From assembly GCF_042654605.1 (NCBI RefSeq), contig NZ_JBHSGT010000068.1:1-18876 (forward strand): a stretch of 18,876 nt of DNA. Reading direction: 5' to 3'. A program made the position numbers and the translations under genes. Each line of letters begins with the position of its first letter. Within the stretch, counting starts at the first letter, position 1. Under the pieces are notes generated by a model. The model ran no database searches, was not told where the DNA came from, and saw only the letters and a list, made by a program, of their open reading frames with translations. This DNA is from Enterococcus_I eurekensis. Its GTDB lineage: Bacteria; Bacillota; Bacilli; Lactobacillales; Enterococcaceae. Below, in pieces: positions 1 through 6,609 of the stretch.

Positions 1-1
1 T

Positions 2-371
2 AAAGAAATACGCTTGCAAGTATGTTCTGTTCCTAAGAATCTCGTGACTTCAGTCATGAGAGGTTCAAGAACATTACCGTCAGAAATTGACAATCGCTAC
101 TATTGCAAAAGCACTTTCACTGACGACCAAGCATGTCAGTGGATTAGTTGAGCAAAATTTTAGAATGACCGTCTCTGTTTTGATTGCACAAATTCGCTGT
201 GCGCTCGCTAGCGGATTGATTAAAGGCACCGTTTTAACATTAAATGAAATTAGCGAATCTGTCGGTTTTTCAGATTCGAAGCAATTCCGCCAAGCTTTTA
301 AAAAGTTCTATCATATGACACCAGGTGAATATCGAAAAAAAAATGACACCTCAAAAAAACCAATCAAATGA
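2..371 (+). pseudogene. AraC-family regulator, C-terminal part, cut by window edge and apparently frameshifted
   Basis: The reading frame at 60-371 encodes a typical AraC DNA-binding domain. A first helix-turn-helix begins near KLTIATIAKALSLTTKHVSG, and a second runs from LTLNEISESVGFSDSKQF to the family signature MTPGEYRK. That frame is closed by TGA at 57-59. The frame one base earlier is open from the window edge (position 2) and ends in LVTSVM, which would join naturally to EVQEHYRQKLTI. One extra base near 56-60 would explain this, so the gene looks frameshifted, by real decay or a sequencing error. A TTG at 87 could start a short protein, but it lies inside the first HTH region and has no good ribosome binding site. 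The sensor domain lies outside the window, so the ligand is unknown. Family is sure; pseudogene status is an inference. Confidence 0.55.
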
Positions 372-394
372 CCGCAGTCAATTGATTGGTTTTT
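355..394. terminator. Bidirectional Rho-independent terminator
   Basis: A perfect 13-bp inverted repeat, AAAAACCAATCAA / TTGATTGGTTTTT, sits between the 3' ends of two converging genes. The stem is flanked by A and T runs on both sides, so it can end both the AraC-type transcript (plus) and the 57-residue gene (minus). Confidence 0.85.
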
Positions 395-402
395 ACTATC
401 TT

Positions 403-576
403 TTATGGTTTGTTTCTGCGGAAGCTAAAAACGCGTTTACCAGTATATTTAGGCTTTTCATCGATTATATTTTGCTCTTTTGCTACTTCTCTTGCTTCAC
501 GGAAAATTTCTTCTTTTTCTTGCTTGTAATCGTCTTGACGTTCGGCAAAAATTTTTTCTTTTGATTTCTCACTCAT
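403..576 (-). CDS. Small charged hypothetical protein, 57 aa
   Basis: I do not recognise a named family. The frame runs from ATG (576-574) to TAA (405-403) and encodes a highly charged, soluble protein. It starts MSEKSKEKIFAERQDDYKQE, is rich in Lys, Glu and Arg, probably mostly helical, and ends in a basic tail (GKRVFSFRRNKP). It has no signal peptide or membrane segment. Three things support it as a gene: a good ribosome binding site (AAAGGGG, 7 nt before ATG), a well-formed sigma-A promoter about 45 nt upstream, and a terminator just after the stop. It is transcribed alone, convergent with the AraC-type gene. The function cannot be guessed from sequence; a coiled-coil or nucleic-acid contact role would be speculation. 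Confidence 0.75.
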   Translation of the reverse strand: MSEKSKEKIFAERQDDYKQEKEEIFREAREVAKEQNIIDEKPKYTGKRVFSFRRNKP

Positions 577-622
577 GATAATTTCCCCTTTCAGTAACTT
601 TTTCGTGTAACCGTTTAACCTT

Positions 623-651
623 ATAATAAAAGATAATTGATGTTTTGTAAA
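623..651 (-). promoter_or_regulatory. Sigma-A promoter for the 57-aa gene
   Basis: On the minus strand TTTACA (651-646) and TATTAT (628-623) are separated by exactly 17 nt. The start of transcription would be near 616, giving a leader of about 40 nt. The -35 lies immediately downstream of the nrnA hairpin. Confidence 0.65.
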
Positions 652-655
652 ATTT

Positions 656-696
656 AATGCCCATTGTATGAACGAGTGTTCAATCCAATGGGCATT
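656..696 (-). terminator. Hairpin after nrnA, probable terminator
   Basis: Perfect 11-bp arms AATGCCCATTG / CAATGGGCATT enclose a 19-nt loop, just after the nrnA stop. On the minus strand the stem is followed by AAATTTTAC, a weak U tract, so it may be an inefficient terminator or a 3'-end protecting hairpin. Confidence 0.55.
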
Positions 697-715
697 GGTG
701 ATATAATCTGTTTTA

Positions 716-1672
716 TTATTTCACAAAGTTTTTACAAACTTCTTGAATCTCTTGGTAAATTGCTTCGACTTCTACCATATCTTTGGCATTTGCACCACTG
801 GCTAGCGGGTGTCCACCACCACGGTATTTTTTGGCAATTGTATTAATAACAGGACCTTTTGAACGCATTCTCACACGGAAGTGGCCATTTGGTTGTTGAA
901 CAAAAATTGCCCAGGCAACTAATTCATCAACGACTCCTGGCAAGGAAACAATTTGTGAAGTTTCCAAATCATTTATCCCTAATTCTGCTAATAACTCCTG
1001 GGTTAAAATAACTTTTCCTGCACCATTTTTATCTACTTCTAACTGTTCGTAGACAATTCCGGATAAGCGGGCTACTTTTAATGGCATTTCTTGTAGTTGA
1101 CGATTTAAGTAAGTAGCATCAAAATCAAATTGTCTTAAATCTGCCGCAATTTTAAACGTATGAGCTGAAGTATTTGAGAATAAGAAACGGCCAGTATCAC
1201 CAACGATTCCTGCATATAATAATCGAGCCCCTTCTTCACTTAACGTCCATTCATCCTCAAAAAATTGCCATAAATCCGCAATGATTTCACTACAGCTACT
1301 TGCTTTCGTGTTAACGTATGCGATATCGCCATATGGTTCATCATTTGGGTGATGATCAATTTTGATTAATTTATCACCTAAAGTGTAGCGACTATCACTA
1401 ATTCTAGCGGTATTTGCAGTATCGGTCACAATTACTAATGCACCTTGATACGCTTCATCTGGAATTTCATCCATTGTAATTAAGAAATCAAGACCTCCAA
1501 CCGCTTCACCAACTTGATAAATCTTTTTTTCTGGGTACGATTGACGTAATAATTCTGCTAGCCCCCCTTGTGAGCCTAATGCATCTGGATCTGGGCTTTT
1601 ATGACGATGGATAATAATTGTTTGATATTGTTGAATTGCATGTTTAATTTCCTCTAATGTACGTTCACTCAT
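716..1672 (-). CDS. nrnA: Bifunctional oligoribonuclease / pAp phosphatase NrnA (DHH family)
   Basis: This 318-residue cytoplasmic enzyme degrades nano-RNAs of 2-5 nt (including pApA from c-di-AMP in related species) and removes the 3'-phosphate of pAp. The DHH catalytic half shows the metal-binding motifs HRHKSPDPDALGS (residues 22-34), VTDTAN (D84) and IDHHPND (D106-H107-H108). The DHHA1 half has the substrate-binding loop GGGHPLASGA (285-294). The length is normal for the family. The start at 1672 has AGAGGA 8 nt upstream. It begins 19 bp after ytoI with no terminator between, so the two are one operon; the same pair (ytoI-ytqI) occurs in Bacillus subtilis. No key residue is missing. Confidence 0.95.
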   Translation of the reverse strand: MSERTLEEIKHAIQQYQTIIIHRHKSPDPDALGSQGGLAELLRQSYPEKKIYQVGEAVGGLDFLITMDEIPDEAYQGALVIVTDTANTARISDSRYTLGDKLIKIDHHPNDEPYGDIAYVNTKASSCSEIIADLWQFFEDEWTLSEEGARLLYAGIVGDTGRFLFSNTSAHTFKIAADLRQFDFDATYLNRQLQEMPLKVARLSGIVYEQLEVDKNGAGKVILTQELLAELGINDLETSQIVSLPGVVDELVAWAIFVQQPNGHFRVRMRSKGPVINTIAKKYRGGGHPLASGANAKDMVEVEAIYQEIQEVCKNFVK

Positions 1673-1691
1673 GTATTTTTTCCTCTGCTTT

Positions 1692-3023
1692 CTATGGTCG
1701 TTCCATCACTTGGCAAACAACAATTGCTTTTGCCACGATTGAATTTTCAATAAATACTTCGATATCAAGTTTTGCTGAACGACGACCAACTTCTAAAATT
1801 TTTGGTTTTAAAATAATTTCGCTTTCTAATTGAATCAAACGGAAATAATGTAAATTGACTTGCTCAATCCACGTATTGCGACGCTGATTCGTAAGTAAGC
1901 TACGTTTACTTGTATTAGCTATAATTTCGCTTAGGACACCAAAAGAAATCGTGCCTAGCTCATTAACCATTTGTGGGGTGACCACAAATGAAAATTCAGG
2001 TTGAGCTAATTTTACCCCTTCAAAGGTATGATCAATCAGCTGTAAGTTCCCCGAAATTTGGTCAGATATTGTATCAGAAACTTGTGATTGACGCTGAACA
2101 AGTTGCATCGCCTTCATAATATCTTGGCGCGTTACAATCCCTAACAACGATAAATCATCCGCCACGACTGGCATCACTTCTAAACCTTCCCAGATCATTT
2201 GATGGCTTACCGAAGCAACGCTCATGCCTTTTTTAGACATGCGTGGATCTTTGGTCATAATTCGCTCTAATATTTGACTATCATTTTTTTCTAAAATATC
2301 ACGGGCCGTTATAATTCCAAGAACACGCATATTACGATTCACTACCGGAAAACGCGAGTGCCCTGTTTTTTCTGAAAGAATTTTATAATCTTTTACCGTA
2401 TCTGTCGTCATTAAGTATTGTGTTTTATCTAACGGCATATAAATATCACCGACAAGTAAAATTTCTTTCTTAATTAATTGATCACTCAAGGCACGGTTAA
2501 TCAACGTAGCGACCGTAAACGTATCGTACGTCGATGAAATGACTGGCATTTCTAACTCATCAGCTAATTGTTGAATCGCTGGCGTTGTTTGAAAACCACC
2601 GGTAATTAACACGGCAGCCCCCGCCTTTAAAGCGAGTGTTTGTACGTTTTCACGGTTCCCGACAATCATAAGTGAGCCGGGGGTAATATAGCGTTCCATA
2701 TCTTTGACTTTCATCGCACCGATAACGAATTTATTTAAATCTTTTTCAAGACCCTGTTCTCCACCCAGTACTTCGCCTTCGATAATCCTTACGACTTCGG
2801 AAAATGTTAACTTTTCAATGTGTTTCTTTAATTTACGTTCAATCCGAATCGTACCGACACGTTGAATCGTTGAGACTAGTCCTTCTGTTTCGGCATCTTT
2901 GATTGCTCGGTAAGCCGTACCTTCACTGACATCTAAATCTTTCGCAATTCCACGCACAGAAATGCGCTCGCCTACGGGTAAACTTTCGATATGCGCTAGT
3001 ATAATATCATGTTTTGTCGCCAT
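1692..3023 (-). CDS. ytoI: YtoI-type regulator-like protein: HTH, DRTGG, CBS pair, HotDog
   Basis: This 443-residue multi-domain protein has no firmly known function. In order it shows an N-terminal winged-helix/HTH (about 1-65, with VRGIAKDLDVSEGTAYRAIK), a DRTGG domain (about 70-185), and a CBS pair (about 190-315; repeats around GHSRFPVVNRNMRVLGIITA and MPVVADDLSLLGIVTRQDIM). A HotDog-fold domain (about 320-443) is like thioesterases or MaoC. CBS pairs usually bind adenine nucleotides and HotDog domains often bind acyl-CoA, so a nucleotide- or CoA-sensing role is possible but inferred. The start has AAAAGGGGA, 5-8 nt upstream. It is the first gene of the ytoI-nrnA operon, behind an extended -10 promoter and a roughly 138-nt folded leader. 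Confidence 0.88.
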   Translation of the reverse strand: MATKHDIILAHIESLPVGERISVRGIAKDLDVSEGTAYRAIKDAETEGLVSTIQRVGTIRIERKLKKHIEKLTFSEVVRIIEGEVLGGEQGLEKDLNKFVIGAMKVKDMERYITPGSLMIVGNRENVQTLALKAGAAVLITGGFQTTPAIQQLADELEMPVISSTYDTFTVATLINRALSDQLIKKEILLVGDIYMPLDKTQYLMTTDTVKDYKILSEKTGHSRFPVVNRNMRVLGIITARDILEKNDSQILERIMTKDPRMSKKGMSVASVSHQMIWEGLEVMPVVADDLSLLGIVTRQDIMKAMQLVQRQSQVSDTISDQISGNLQLIDHTFEGVKLAQPEFSFVVTPQMVNELGTISFGVLSEIIANTSKRSLLTNQRRNTWIEQVNLHYFRLIQLESEIILKPKILEVGRRSAKLDIEVFIENSIVAKAIVVCQVMERP

Positions 3024-3161
3024 TTCTCTTCCCCTTTTATTCTTTCATTTTTCCTTTTTTCTGTGCAATGGGACAGTCTATAAAAACCTGTCATAGTTCT
3101 CAGCACGTTCAATACCATTGTTTCTATCCTTTTTAGCTGCAAAAAACAGGTACAGCTCGAC
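3024..3161 (-). promoter_or_regulatory. Structured 5' leader of ytoI-nrnA
   Basis: From the predicted transcription start (about 3161) to the ATG there are about 138 nt that can fold. One hairpin is AGCTG / CAGCT (3157-3153 with 3139-3135). A larger one has outer arms CAATGG / CCATTG (3120-3115 with 3071-3066) enclosing GACAG / CTGTC (3092-3088 with 3076-3072). No U-rich terminator follows and no known riboswitch class was recognised. The fold is seen; any regulatory role is inference. Confidence 0.35.
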
Positions 3162-3167
3162 AAGTAT

Positions 3168-3195
3168 ATTGTAACAGATTCTGAGAAAGAAACAA
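3168..3195 (-). promoter_or_regulatory. Extended -10 promoter of ytoI-nrnA
   Basis: On the minus strand TGTTACAAT (extended -10; TACAAT at 3173-3168) lies 16 nt after TTGTTT (3195-3190). The TG dinucleotide supports sigma-A recognition despite the moderate -35. Confidence 0.6.
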
Positions 3196-3341
3196 ATATT
3201 TGATATTTATTCGGATAAGACGTTATTGTTACAGTTACTCAAAAATATTATTTTTTTAAATTCACTGGTTATTTTGATTGATTAAAAATAACCATTAATC
3301 ATCGAGATGATCTCTGCTTATTTCCGTGTAAAAATCTAGAT
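3196..3341. other. AT-rich gap without a recognised gene
   Basis: No open frame with a ribosome binding site is seen. The only structure is a 9-bp inverted repeat GGTTATTTT / AAAATAACC (3267-3275 with 3285-3293) with no U tract on either side long enough to call a terminator. The stretch separates the ytoI promoter from the nagE terminator. Confidence 0.4.
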
Positions 3342-3393
3342 AAAACAAAAAAGACTTCTGAAATCAGATAGAATATCTGACTTCAGAAATCTT
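3342..3393 (-). terminator. Rho-independent terminator of glcT-nagE
   Basis: Arms of 19 nt (3351-3369 and 3375-3393) enclose a 5-nt loop. Two positions mismatch on the plus strand but become G-U pairs on the minus strand, and the minus-strand stem is followed by TTTTTTGTTTT. Both facts assign it to the operon ending at 3501. Confidence 0.85.
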
Positions 3394-3406
3394 TTAATTA
3401 TGTTAT

Positions 3407-3500
3407 AAGAGTAGCGACTGCGGAGATAAGTTGGCATTAAATTAAAATCAAAGTGCGATTTTTTTTACTGCCTGCTTATCTCTTGTCGCTGTGCACTCTT
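3407..3500. repeat. Dispersed stem-loop repeat, copy A (EFAR-like)
   Basis: This copy directly abuts the nagE stop codon. Its nested arms are AAGAGT / ACTCTT (3407-3412, 3495-3500), AGCGAC / GTCGCT (3413-3418, 3485-3490), GAGATAAG / CTTATCTC, GGCA / TGCC, and an apical AAAATC / GATTTT around the loop AAAGTGC. The same order of stems with different paired bases recurs at 10914-10988, 11035-11109 and 11149-11245, so these are members of one family. From memory the layout resembles the EFAR miniature palindromic repeats of Enterococcus faecalis; this needs a database comparison. Confidence 0.7.
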
Positions 3501-5459
3501 TTAACGACCTCTTAATGTTCCACTTACTTGGTTGGCTTTTACTGTGCCTGGGTGGATTTCTAAGTTTTCAACAGCGTCTGGGTTAGTGAAGACAACAATC
3601 ATGTCTGTTTTACGTCCAGCGTCTGTGATGGCTTTTAAATCAACATCGGCAATTAATTGACCTTGACGAATTTCTTGTCCTTCTTCAACAAATAATGTGA
3701 AAGGTTCACCTTTTAAGCTAACAGTGTCGATTCCCATGTGTAATAGGACCTCAACGCCATTTGCTGTTTGGATACCTAATGCGTGTTTTGTTGGGAAAAT
3801 GTTTAGAATTTTACCTGAAATCGGTGCAAAGATTTTGCCTTTTGTTGGAATAACGGCAAATCCGTCACCCATCATTTTTGAAGAAAAGACTTCATCGGAT
3901 ACTTCTGTAATTGGAACTAATTGACCGTCTGCTACGGCATAAATCGCTTGTTCTTTTTCAACAATAGCTGATTTTGTTTCGGCAGGTGCTTCCGCAACTT
4001 TTGTTGTTTGAACTGGTTGACCTTGTAGGCGGTGCATTTCATCAGCTACGAATTGCACTTCTGTTCCAACAATCACTTGAATATTTTCTTTATTGATCAC
4101 TTTTAATCCTGGAACACCGGTTGCTTTGATTTTATCTTGGTTAACAACACCTGTATCTTTTACTTGTAAACGTAAGCGTGTTGTACAGTTATCAACGGTT
4201 ACTACGTTTTGTGCACCACCTAAAGCGTCATAAATGCGGCTTGCCATTGTTGCAAATTTATTTGAACCTTCAGCAACAGCTTCAACTTCATTTGTTTCAA
4301 CTAACGGTTCGCGACCTGGAGTCATTAAGTTGAATTTTTTAATAACAAACATAAACGTAAAGTAGTAAACGACAGCCATCACTAATCCCATCACGATTAA
4401 CATGTATGGTTTATTAGCGATTGGTACACGTAAACTTAAGAAGAAATCAACGAAACCAGCACTAAAGTTAAATCCAGCTGTCCATTGGAAGAAGGCAGCG
4501 ACAAACATTGAAATACCTGTTAAAACAGCATGTACAACATATAATGGCCATGCAACAAACATGAATGAGAATTCTAAAGGTTCTGTTACACCCGTAAAGA
4601 ATGAAGCAAAACCGGCTGCTAGCATTAATGATGCAATTTCTTTTTTACGTTCAGGAAGAGCTGTGCGATAGATTGCGAACGCTCCTGCTGGTAAACCAAA
4701 CATCATTACTGGGAAGAAACCAGCTTGGTACATACCAGTAACGCCTTTAACACCTTCTGATGCCCAGAATTTACCGATATCGTCAATTCCTGCTAAGTTA
4801 AACCAGAATACGTTGTTTAATGCGTGGTGTAAACCAGTTGGGATTAATAAACGGTTAAAGAAGCCGTAAAGACCTGCTCCGATTGGGCCTAAGCCTGAAA
4901 TCATTTCACCAAAGTTTACTAATGCCGTATAAACTGGTGGCCAAGCAAAGATTAAAATAGCTGAAATAGCTGCCATTACTGCGGCTGTAACGATTGGTAC
5001 GGCACGTTTTCCACTAAAGAAAGATAATGCCATTGGTAATTTAACATTTGAAAAACGGTTATACATTGCTGCGGCAATTAGACCGGCTAAAATACCAACA
5101 AAAACGTTTTTGAAGTTAATCGCATCAAATGCGACGTTGACTGTTTCTTGTCCAGTAAATAGTTTTACTGCTTCTGTACTAACTAGTGTAATCGGTGTTA
5201 AAAAGGCAATTAAACCAGCTAAAGCAGCTGATCCATCTTTGTCTTTTGACATCCCTAGCGCTAAACCAACTGCGAATAAAACACCTAAGTTATCTAAAAT
5301 TGTACTACCTGTTTTGATTAAGAAGGCTGCTAGGACATTATTTCCACCCCAGCCACTTGGATCAATCCAGTAACCGATGCCCATAAAAAGGGCTGCGACA
5401 GGTAAGGTAGCTACGGGTAGCATTAGTGAGCGACCCATACGTTGCATATATGCTTTCAT
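3501..5459 (-). CDS. nagE: PTS permease IICBA, N-acetylglucosamine (NagE) type
   Basis: This 652-residue membrane protein imports and phosphorylates a hexose using phosphate from HPr. The IIC membrane domain fills about 1-385 and contains the conserved GVTEPLEF loop (290-297). The IIB domain (about 400-480) has the phospho-accepting Cys in DNCTTRLR (C425). The IIA domain (about 505-652) has its active His in VLLHMGID (H574). IIC segments such as NRLLIPTGLHHALNNVFWF and GFFPVMMFGLPAGAFAIY match NagE better than PtsG, so N-acetylglucosamine is the likely substrate; glucose or both remain possible. It starts 15 bp after glcT with GGAGG 7-8 nt before ATG. GlcT-controlled antitermination in the leader should set its expression, and nagB lies about 2.6 kb away on the same strand. 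Confidence 0.9.
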   Translation of the reverse strand: MKAYMQRMGRSLMLPVATLPVAALFMGIGYWIDPSGWGGNNVLAAFLIKTGSTILDNLGVLFAVGLALGMSKDKDGSAALAGLIAFLTPITLVSTEAVKLFTGQETVNVAFDAINFKNVFVGILAGLIAAAMYNRFSNVKLPMALSFFSGKRAVPIVTAAVMAAISAILIFAWPPVYTALVNFGEMISGLGPIGAGLYGFFNRLLIPTGLHHALNNVFWFNLAGIDDIGKFWASEGVKGVTGMYQAGFFPVMMFGLPAGAFAIYRTALPERKKEIASLMLAAGFASFFTGVTEPLEFSFMFVAWPLYVVHAVLTGISMFVAAFFQWTAGFNFSAGFVDFFLSLRVPIANKPYMLIVMGLVMAVVYYFTFMFVIKKFNLMTPGREPLVETNEVEAVAEGSNKFATMASRIYDALGGAQNVVTVDNCTTRLRLQVKDTGVVNQDKIKATGVPGLKVINKENIQVIVGTEVQFVADEMHRLQGQPVQTTKVAEAPAETKSAIVEKEQAIYAVADGQLVPITEVSDEVFSSKMMGDGFAVIPTKGKIFAPISGKILNIFPTKHALGIQTANGVEVLLHMGIDTVSLKGEPFTLFVEEGQEIRQGQLIADVDLKAITDAGRKTDMIVVFTNPDAVENLEIHPGTVKANQVSGTLRGR

Positions 5460-5474
5460 CTGTAATTCCTCCGA

Positions 5475-6329
5475 CTATTCTTGACTCGTTTCTTTTTGCC
5501 CAGCTAGTCGCAAACGTTCGATATGGATGGCTAAGTAGCCTAATTCTTCGGTAGTCGTAGATAATTGGTAAGTTTTTAAAAGTAAGACACGAACTTTCTT
5601 AGCGATTTCAAAACTTGCGGGATATTTCAACTTCACCATTTGGACAATTTCATCATCCAATGCGGCATATTGTTGATTATGGTAGCGTTGTAATAATAAA
5701 CGCAAATGATTGACTAAACGCGTATAATTGAGCGCCATCTTTTTGTCTCTTAAATCAATTGATAATTCTTGTTCGATTAAATGCACGATTTCAGAAACGA
5801 TAGTTACCTCACGGATGCTTTGATGCTTACTGCGTTCCCCTGCTCGCGCACTGTGAATATGAATTGCAATATAACCTGCCTCGTCATAAGTATACGGTAC
5901 ATCAAGCGTTTGCACTAAGTACCCAACTGACCATTGAGCAATCTGAAATTCTTCTGGATATAAAACTTCAATCTCCGGCAATAATTTATTACGGATAATA
6001 ATACCATTTTTTAAATTTTCAGCGGCAAAAGCGATGTGATCGGTTAAAGCTATCAGCACATGCTCGTTAAGTTTTTCCATCAAGATATTTTCTGCATAAT
6101 CGATAATCTTTTCAGCAGCAAATAAATATTTTTCATCAATTTGATTAAGTAACGATTGCAGCTTCATTTGTCCCTCTGCTTCTAAGACAAAAATACGTTC
6201 AATCTCACGCGTAAATAATGTGTCATTTCGTTTTTTATTAAAACCAATCCCCTTACCAATCGCCACCTTTTCTTCTCCATTTGCTTCGACTAGGACGGCA
6301 TTTTGATTGAGTATTTTTTTGATTTTCAT
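5475..6329 (-). CDS. glcT: BglG/GlcT-family PTS transcription antiterminator
   Basis: This 284-residue RNA-binding regulator prevents early termination of its target mRNA. The RNA-binding CAT domain occupies about 1-55 (MKIKKILNQNAVLVE, GKGIGFNKK). PRD1 (about 65-170) has its histidines at LTDH (H98) and AIHIHSA (H157, H159). PRD2 (about 175-280) has LVNHLRL (H208) and YLAIHIERL (H269). Phosphorylation of these by the PTS sets activity: the partner permease NagE would inactivate GlcT when no sugar is transported. It is the first gene of the operon with nagE. Its likely RNA target is the leader at 6451-6482. The Shine-Dalgarno-like AAAGG is about 15 nt from ATG, further than usual, and sits in a palindrome. 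It could be named nagE antiterminator rather than glcT proper. Confidence 0.88.
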   Translation of the reverse strand: MKIKKILNQNAVLVEANGEEKVAIGKGIGFNKKRNDTLFTREIERIFVLEAEGQMKLQSLLNQIDEKYLFAAEKIIDYAENILMEKLNEHVLIALTDHIAFAAENLKNGIIIRNKLLPEIEVLYPEEFQIAQWSVGYLVQTLDVPYTYDEAGYIAIHIHSARAGERSKHQSIREVTIVSEIVHLIEQELSIDLRDKKMALNYTRLVNHLRLLLQRYHNQQYAALDDEIVQMVKLKYPASFEIAKKVRVLLLKTYQLSTTTEELGYLAIHIERLRLAGQKETSQE

Positions 6330-6345
6330 TGATTTTTATTGTTTC

Positions 6346-6359
6346 CTTTCTCGAGAAAG
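6346..6359 (-). promoter_or_regulatory. Palindrome covering the glcT ribosome binding site
   Basis: CTTTCTCGAGAAAG is a perfect 14-nt palindrome. As RNA it gives a 5-bp stem with a UCGA loop, and its 3' arm contains most of the AAAGG that would serve as the glcT ribosome binding site. It could dampen GlcT translation; this is inferred. Confidence 0.35.
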
Positions 6360-6393
6360 TCTATTTCACTCACTAATCTTCTTTTGCGGCCAA

Positions 6394-6463
6394 CAAAAAA
6401 CTAGGCATGGAAAACCTAAAAATGGGTAGAATCCGCCCTCGTTTTAGGTTTTCCATGCCTAGT
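6394..6463 (-). terminator. Leader terminator upstream of glcT-nagE
   Basis: Perfect 22-bp arms (6400-6421 with 6442-6463; sequence begins ACTAGGCATGG) enclose a 20-nt loop. On the minus strand they are followed by TTTTTTG, forming a very strong intrinsic terminator. It lies between the promoter and the glcT start, so expression of the operon requires it to be bypassed. Confidence 0.88.
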
Positions 6464-6482
6464 ACGATCTAGTCACATGAAA
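6451..6482 (-). promoter_or_regulatory. RAT-like antiterminator hairpin (GlcT target)
   Basis: On the minus strand the RNA can pair UUUCAUG with CAUGGAA and CUAG with CUAG, separated by an asymmetric internal loop (UGA opposite G) and closed by the loop AUCGUA. It is 32 nt long, overlaps the 5' arm of the terminator, and the two folds exclude each other. That is the established arrangement for BglG/GlcT antitermination. Binding by the GlcT encoded next door is inferred from position. Confidence 0.7.
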
Positions 6483-6503
6483 TAAATATGTTAACATTGG
6501 ATA

Positions 6504-6531
6504 ATTCTAGCAGATTTTTTTTGGTTGTCAA
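6504..6531 (-). promoter_or_regulatory. Sigma-A promoter of glcT-nagE
   Basis: Consensus TTGACA (6531-6526), a 16-nt spacer, and an extended -10 TGCTAGAAT (TAGAAT at 6509-6504). Transcription would start near 6497, about 15 nt before the RAT hairpin. Confidence 0.8.
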
Positions 6532-6550
6532 GAATAATCAATAGCGTTTT

Positions 6551-6593
6551 AAAAAAATTAGAGGAGCTGTGACATAAGCCGCATCCTCTAATT
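6551..6593 (-). terminator. Rho-independent terminator of aroF
   Basis: The outer arms AATTAGAGGA / TCCTCTAATT (6556-6565 and 6584-6593) pair perfectly. On the minus strand a run of seven T follows. The interior GCTGTGACATAAGCCGCA does not pair well and shares GACATAAGCCGCATCC with the hairpin at 18780-18801. Confidence 0.85.
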
Positions 6594-6609
6594 GTCATGA
6601 ATCTTTGTT

